A program made the position numbers and the translations under genes. The notes beneath the pieces are model-generated. The model saw only the letters and a program-made list of their open reading frames with translations, was not told the origin of the DNA and searched no databases. Below, one piece after another: positions 58,857-64,000 of a DNA stretch of 64,000 nt. Within the stretch, counting starts at the first letter, position 1. Each line of letters begins with the position of its first letter. The stretch comes from Odontesthes bonariensis. Its lineage: Eukaryota; Chordata; Actinopteri; Atheriniformes; Atherinopsidae. The DNA is taken from NCBI RefSeq assembly GCF_027942865.1, contig NC_134509.1, positions 28,838,197 to 28,902,196 on the forward strand, written 5' to 3'.

Positions 58857-60650
58857 GAAGTAGCTGTAGTTCCTGTTTTGGGTCTTTTAAAGTGATATCT
58901 GCTTTGACCATCGTATGCATGCTACAAGACAGCAAAATCAAGCATAATAAAAAAGGATAGACCTACAGGAGAGAGTAGCCCCTAAGGGCAAAACAAGAAG
59001 CTTTCCAAATTACAAGTAAAGAAACAAGTTGTAAAAACGAGCGACATGCCAGGCCTTGTGTAAATGGCTGAGACAAGTGAGCATAAACTGAATTTCTTAT
59101 GGTCAATTTCAGACAATTTTGACGGAAAAACAACAAGCACACTGTTTGCTTCAACACTTCAATGTGCCGGGAATCAGATCTGCTCAAAGTTACTGTCCCA
59201 TATAAAGAAAAGGTGCAAAAACTCACATTTTTACCTTTGCGTCATCATTGCATCATTTCATTCATTTTAAAATTAAGTCGCCATTTCTGTCACACAGACC
59301 TTTCTCAAATGCCAGCTGGACAACGTCCTCATTTCAAACAGCCGTAACTGTATTTATGCACCCCAGGTATTTAATACCAACACCAAAAAGAAAGCCGCGT
59401 GCATCCGTTATAGCCAAACGTAGGTAACTTTTTTTTCTAAAAATCACTTAAGTGGCTTTAACTTTTAAATTAAAGACACGTGTACTTTAACACACACGTC
59501 TCACTCTCAATCAAGTTTAAGATAAAGTCAAATTACTAATTGTTACCCTTTAATTACGTGTTTACTCTTACGTCGTATCCATACTCACAACTACGACTGA
59601 AGGTTTGACTTTCACAACAAAGTTGTGATATAATCAGCGGGCCCGTTGAATGTGTAAGTAAGATATGAGAAAATTGTACTTCGATAATAATCTTTTAAAC
59701 TCCTATCCTCGTCGGTGCAATATGTGTGGGACACGTTGCAAAAACCATCCTCCCACATACCGGCCAAACGTTTCAAAGTAGCCTGTTTTAGCTGATGTTA
59801 GCTGGAGAAAACCTTTGCAAATATGTTAGCGAAGGTGATATTTCTCTATCTGGTTGTCATTTTATGATGGCTGTGAAAGTCCACAACATCGATTACCTTG
59901 AATTATCCTGAGGCGATGTATTCACCTATCGTTTCAGTCCATAGTTTCGTTGACGCTTACTTTCTTCTTCTTGTTGGTTTTACACGGTGGATGCAAACTA
60001 TACAGTTTATATTGCCACCTTTCGGTCATACATGAGTACTGCAATGGCTTTCACACTGAGAGGGGGAGAAAAAAGATTTGCTGTCCGCTTTTCCTCAAAA
60101 TCTCAAATAAATAGGAAACTAATTTACTTTTTTTTTTAAACATTTCACTAACTTCATATATTCCTATAAAATGTATGTTCCCTTTTAATTGAAAAAAAGT
60201 CTGACAACTCTAGATAGCATAATGTGTTGTTTCAAAAATGTTACATTTGGATGTTTCCCTGTGACTAATATGATGTCCAAACCTCAGTATTGTGACAATA
60301 GTACACTCTTTTTTACTTCTACCCCTTCTCGCATAAGACCAACCATTTCTGGAGTGAATACATATCAAATTGCTGTGGTCCATCTCACAAATCTTCCAAT
60401 TTCCTCTTGATTAGAGTTTTAGACTTAGTTTTATCTTCCAATCCTATTTCCAGGGGAAAAAAGGAAAGTTTTTTGAAAGTTCATTAAAAACTTAAAAGTG
60501 TATTTGGTTAATTCAATTGAACTTTTATTGAACATGCACCATTATTTTCAGTGTCCTCGCAAACTAAATTGAGTTTAGTTACAGAAAAGTTTAGTTTAGA
60601 AAAAATAAAAATGAAAATCTTAAGCCAGCAACACACATGTTATATTACTC
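58857..60650. other. gne 5' flank, no gene recognised
   Basis: Unassigned sequence apart from the possible gne leader exon at about 59900. No coding exon on either strand. Confidence 0.4.
59897..59985 (-). other. gne: Candidate gne non-coding first exon
   Basis: A donor-like CAAG|GTAATC on the minus strand ends at 59897. If joined to 55016 in phase 0, there is an in-frame stop (TAA) nine bases before the junction, so it would be leader only. The upstream boundary is a guess. Other first exons are equally possible. Confidence 0.2.
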
Positions 60651-60654
60651 TTCC

Positions 60655-61030
60655 TGTTAATAACATTTCTTAATAATCTGGGAACTGATGATACTAATTG
60701 TTGGATCATTGCATAAGAAATGTGTCCATTCTTGCTGAATACAATATTTCTGTGGCTCAACAGTCCATTTTGTACTCTGATTCTCCTCTATGCCACACCA
60801 TATTAAGCCAGTCAAGCACACACACAGTCTATGAAGCCACACTGTTGGAAGTTGTGCACAGGGAGGTATGGCATTGTCCTAATGAGCCAACCACAGACCT
60901 CCTTGGAACAAAGTTGCCTTCATGGTGGCACATGTCTCTTTGAAATTCTGATATGCCTTCACACAAACACAAGTCATCCATGCCATGGATACTGATGCAC
61001 CCCCATACCATCACAAAAGCTAACTATTCA
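60655..61030 (-). pseudogene. Degenerate Tc1/mariner transposase, C-terminal half
   Basis: On the minus strand, MVWGCISIHGMDDLCLCEG begins the block. Traces of the Tc1 catalytic-domain downstream sequence follow, such as ACAGTGTGGCTTC, TGCTTGACTGGC, ACTGTTGAGCCAC, CAGCAAGAATGG and CAACAATTAGTATCATCAGT. Stops and indels make it inactive. Same family as 15004-15410. Confidence 0.65.
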
Positions 61031-61890
61031 ATGTCTACATATGATGTTACATATATGGTCTTTCTCAGATGTCTGTTTTTCCCCAAAGCATCTTAAATGT
61101 GGACTCATCTGACTACAGAACACATATCAACTGTCTTTATGTCCAGTTGGGATAAGCTTGTGCCCAGAGGTTCCCTGTTAAACCTACATGTCCTTGAACC
61201 CTGTTGATCTTTACTGACTTTTATTTCTTCTTAATTGTGTTTTTTTTTTGCTTTGTAAAGCAGTTTGGTTTGCAGTTCAAATACTTAAAATAGACAAAAC
61301 CAAGTTTCAGTGCTTTGAGATTTAATTCTTCATCTAACCTTCCATCTTCCCAAACAAAGCAACTTCTCCGTGTCGGTTCTCTTTTCCAGCTCTCTGTTAA
61401 AATATTAATTGTGGGATCATGGAAACCTCTGATACCATCCCATTATGTCTAAAACTACACTGTTAATTCTCAAACAACTCTACAAGAAAACCAGATAAAC
61501 ATAGACCATAACACCCAAACTCACCATCTATCTTTCTGTTCACAAATTATTATTTGTTTTGTTTTGGGAAAACCTCACATCCATGCAGCTACGCCCAATG
61601 CCACATGACTCATCAGATTCCTGTTTGTTATACAACCGCCATAATTGGCAAACACATAAAATACTGCCCTGCTAGGCTTGCTTAACCAATAGTTAGGGAA
61701 AGATATGGATTGTTTTGAAAATCTGTGAACAAATTTATTACCAATAGATTTTTTTACCATGTATTCTTACAGGTGTCTAGAAACACCTCACAATTTATCC
61801 AAGGCCAAATCCCATAGGAATTTCCTGGACAGCCTTTCAAAGTTGGGGTGCCCAGAAGGCCTATGTAAAAATCGGAACCTGACAGATTGA
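61031..61890. other. Unassigned sequence
   Basis: No supported feature. The part 61050-61200 (GTGGACTCATCTGACTACAG) looks like another old repeat but I cannot name its family. Confidence 0.4.
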
Positions 61891-61894
61891 AAAA

Positions 61895-62560
61895 AAGGAT
61901 GCAGAATGGGTCATAACTTTTGAAGTTAACTGCATACAGAGACAAATTAACACATTTTTCCATACAATACTGACCCAGTGAATACACAAAAGTGGTTGTT
62001 TTTGATATTTGACCACATTTAAATTGCGTTTTTGGTCAAAAACAGAAAAAAATGTCCTAAAACGTGTAGAAATTCAACTGTCTTTTCATTATTTCAATGT
62101 TTTACTGTGTGCTTTTTCCCCACTTGCTCTTCATTTCTCATTTACAGTATTGATTTTATTATTTTATTGGGTATTAAGCTGAAATAATGCCCTGAAGTTA
62201 ACATTTTTAACCCTTTAATGCCCTAGACTGGAAACCGGACAATGATAAAACTCTCAGAATGTGGGATAACTTTTTAAGTAAACTGCATACAGACACAAAG
62301 GAACACATTTTCCCATACAGTACTGACCCAGGGAATGAAATTAAGTGGTGGTTTAACAACAAAAAAACCTTTTGACCACATTTACACTGCATTTCTAGAC
62401 AAAAACGGCAAAAATGGCCTAACGTGTCAAATCAACTGTGTTTTCATTCTTTTAACTGTTGCTGTGTTTTTTTTTCACCTCATCTGGCTGGTCAGTTATC
62501 ATTTACAGTATCAATTTGGTTATTATATTGGTATTAAGCTGAAACAGCATCTCACTATAT
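61895..62560 (+). repeat. Tandem duplication of about 352 bp
   Basis: Two diverged copies. GCATACAG..GACAAA..AACACATTTTYCCATACA occurs at 61932 and 62284. ACTGACCCAG, TTTGACCACATTT, ACTGTGTTTT-like runs, CATTTACAGTAT and GGTATTAAGCTGAAA follow in the same order at the same 352-bp offset. It lies immediately upstream of the unknown gene at 62701. Confidence 0.8.
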
Positions 62561-62700
62561 TTTAACCATTTGCATCAAACCTGATAACTCAAAATTGAGT
62601 ATAAAGTGGCATTACTTTGATGTAAACGAAAGTGTGACCAAGGGTAATATTTGACATCTGGACCATATAGTACCAAAAATGTCAATATAAGTATTGTTAC

Positions 62701-64000
62701 TTGAATGTGAAAAATGGATGTGGTAGCTTTGGTGAAGATACCATAATCACAGACGAGGATGGAAGAAATGCTATGGAGGTAGAGGAAGCAGAGATGGATG
62801 CAGTCCTATCTACAGAACACTCAGAAGACCAAGACGAGAGTGGTGAACAATTGCATGAGGAAAATCAGAGAACCCTCTCAGTCCCTGCAGAGAGCACTGT
62901 TCTTCAATTTGTTGGTGATAATATAGATCTCAACATTGTGTCACTACAAGGAAACACATCATTCCATGCAATGGGCATCATCAGAGTAACATCTCCTGCT
63001 CCAACAAAAAGACAACAAGAGCTTCACACAACCATACCAAGGAGAGAAATGACAGTGCATGAAAAGGTAGCAGCTCTCAAAGTAACAGAGGTAAACATGC
63101 AGTTCTTTGTACCAAAAAGTAAAGAAGGATTGGCAGACATCCGGTTGATTCCCATCGCTGAACTCCATCAAGACCCACCAGCACTGAAGTCTGGAGACAT
63201 TGCTTGGATGGCAGGATGGGCTATCCAGAACTACCACACCACATTTGAACACCACAACTGGAATGGGTTTATGAAACTGATACACCAACCTGGATGCAAG
63301 GAAAAGTCCCATATTGAATTTCTGCCCATCATTGAGGGGGACCCCAATGACTACAACACTATTTATACCACTCTTATGGAGTGTACACGCAGTGGTCAGA
63401 CTCCTGCTGTGATCACATTTGACATGCCAATATGGATAAAAGCAACGCAGATAGTTCTCCAATGTGATCTGCCGATCATGACAAGGCTTGGAGGCTTTCA
63501 TCTCCTGAGAAGTTTCCTGGGCTCCATTGGGGAAATCATGGCAGACACTGGACTGGAAGAGATGATAGAGTTGGTCTACCCAGGCAGCAACACAGCAGAA
63601 CACATTCTCTCAGGCAGGGCTTATGCCAAGTCCATCCGGTTTCACCTTCTTGCATCAGCAGCAATTGCCAAGTTTGTTCTGAAAGATGTTGTTTTCAGTG
63701 AGCAGGAGTATGAAGAAATGGAGAACTTCATCAGAACAGCAAAGGAAATGCAAAGAGGTAATTTGCCATTCCTTAACCTTCTCCATTATGTAGGAAAATA
63801 TAATTTTAAATATAATTTTAAATTTAACTTATTGTTATTTTAAATTATTATTACATGTATCATTATGGTAATACAATGTAAACTCTCTCTTACAGGTTCG
63901 ATGGACAACCCAAGAATTGTCTCACTGTTCAAAGAGAGGATGGAAGAGAGATTGAAAACTCTGGCTGAGAGAGGAAGGACACCTGCACTCTGGGTCTGGT
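62701..64000 (+). CDS. Uncharacterised gene, 5' part (two exons seen)
   Basis: Exon 62701-63757 is open for 352 codons and ends CAAAGAG|GTAATT in phase 1. The next exon opens at 63896 after CTCTCTTACAG and continues in frame through the right edge (GSMDNPRIVSLFKERME.., RGRTPALWVW). The true start is unclear: the frame is open upstream of 62701, and the first real ATG in frame is at about 62770-62780 (AMEVEEAEM). The product has an acidic N-terminus, then VLQFVGDNIDLNIVSLQG and TSFHAMGIIRVTS, PNDYNTIYTTLMECTR, TPAVITFDMPIWIKA, GGFHLLRSFLGSIGEIM and SGRAYAKSIRFHLLASAAI. No known catalytic motif is visible. From memory it resembles a large uncharacterised multi-copy family in fish and invertebrates, possibly linked to mobile elements. 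Function unknown. Confidence 0.75.

Noticed and set aside
62959..63603. 214-codon minus-strand open frame
   Set aside because: Antisense shadow of the plus-strand unknown gene, whose splice phase and composition are better supported.
1..64000. tRNA, rRNA or snRNA genes
   Set aside because: I saw no convincing tRNA boxes or other structured RNA. A covariance-model scan would be needed to be sure.

Overview
The window looks like a teleost (bony fish, probably percomorph) chromosome segment. Coding information is split into short GT-AG exons separated by AT-rich introns. The exons encode vertebrate-type proteins, and the non-coding DNA carries fish-typical LINE tails, Tc1/mariner, hAT, Harbinger-like and piggyBac-like elements and many simple repeats. 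I rebuilt the genes exon by exon by checking reading frame, splice sites and phase. Family names come from memory of the proteins, not from a search.

Four protein genes lie in a row on the minus strand. Read right to left they are gne (UDP-GlcNAc 2-epimerase/ManNAc kinase, 54998 to 43697), clta (clathrin light chain A, 39958 to 32014), nans (sialic acid-9-phosphate synthase, 27896 to 23954) and the first coding part of slc24a2 (NCKX2 Na+/Ca2+-K+ exchanger, exons between 14221 and 843, continuing beyond the left edge). gne, clta and nans are complete in frame, with predicted lengths of 737, 202 (220 with the neuronal exon) and 359 residues. A fifth gene, of unknown function, starts on the plus strand at about 62.7 kb and runs off the right edge.

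gne and nans encode consecutive parts of one pathway. GNE turns UDP-GlcNAc into ManNAc and then ManNAc-6-phosphate. NANS condenses ManNAc-6-phosphate with phosphoenolpyruvate to give Neu5Ac-9-phosphate. Their coding regions lie about 16 kb apart with only clta between them. From memory, the human orthologues of all four genes are on chromosome 9 but NANS is far from GNE, so this is a compact arrangement on an old linkage group.

The rest is introns, intergenic DNA and repeats. The slc24a2 intron holds a roughly 2.7 kb repeat block (2494-5176) with a 187-bp tandem monomer in a 374-bp higher-order pattern, plus a long GGAT array beside a splice donor. The gne introns contain a nested stack: a hAT element with an 8-bp target duplication holds a solo LTR with a 5-bp duplication, which holds two smaller inverted-repeat elements. 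A second solo LTR of the same family lies 3 kb away in the opposite orientation. Each solo LTR has a different Harbinger-like element at the same TTA site. A fold-back element flanked by TTAA and a further TTA-flanked MITE complete the set.
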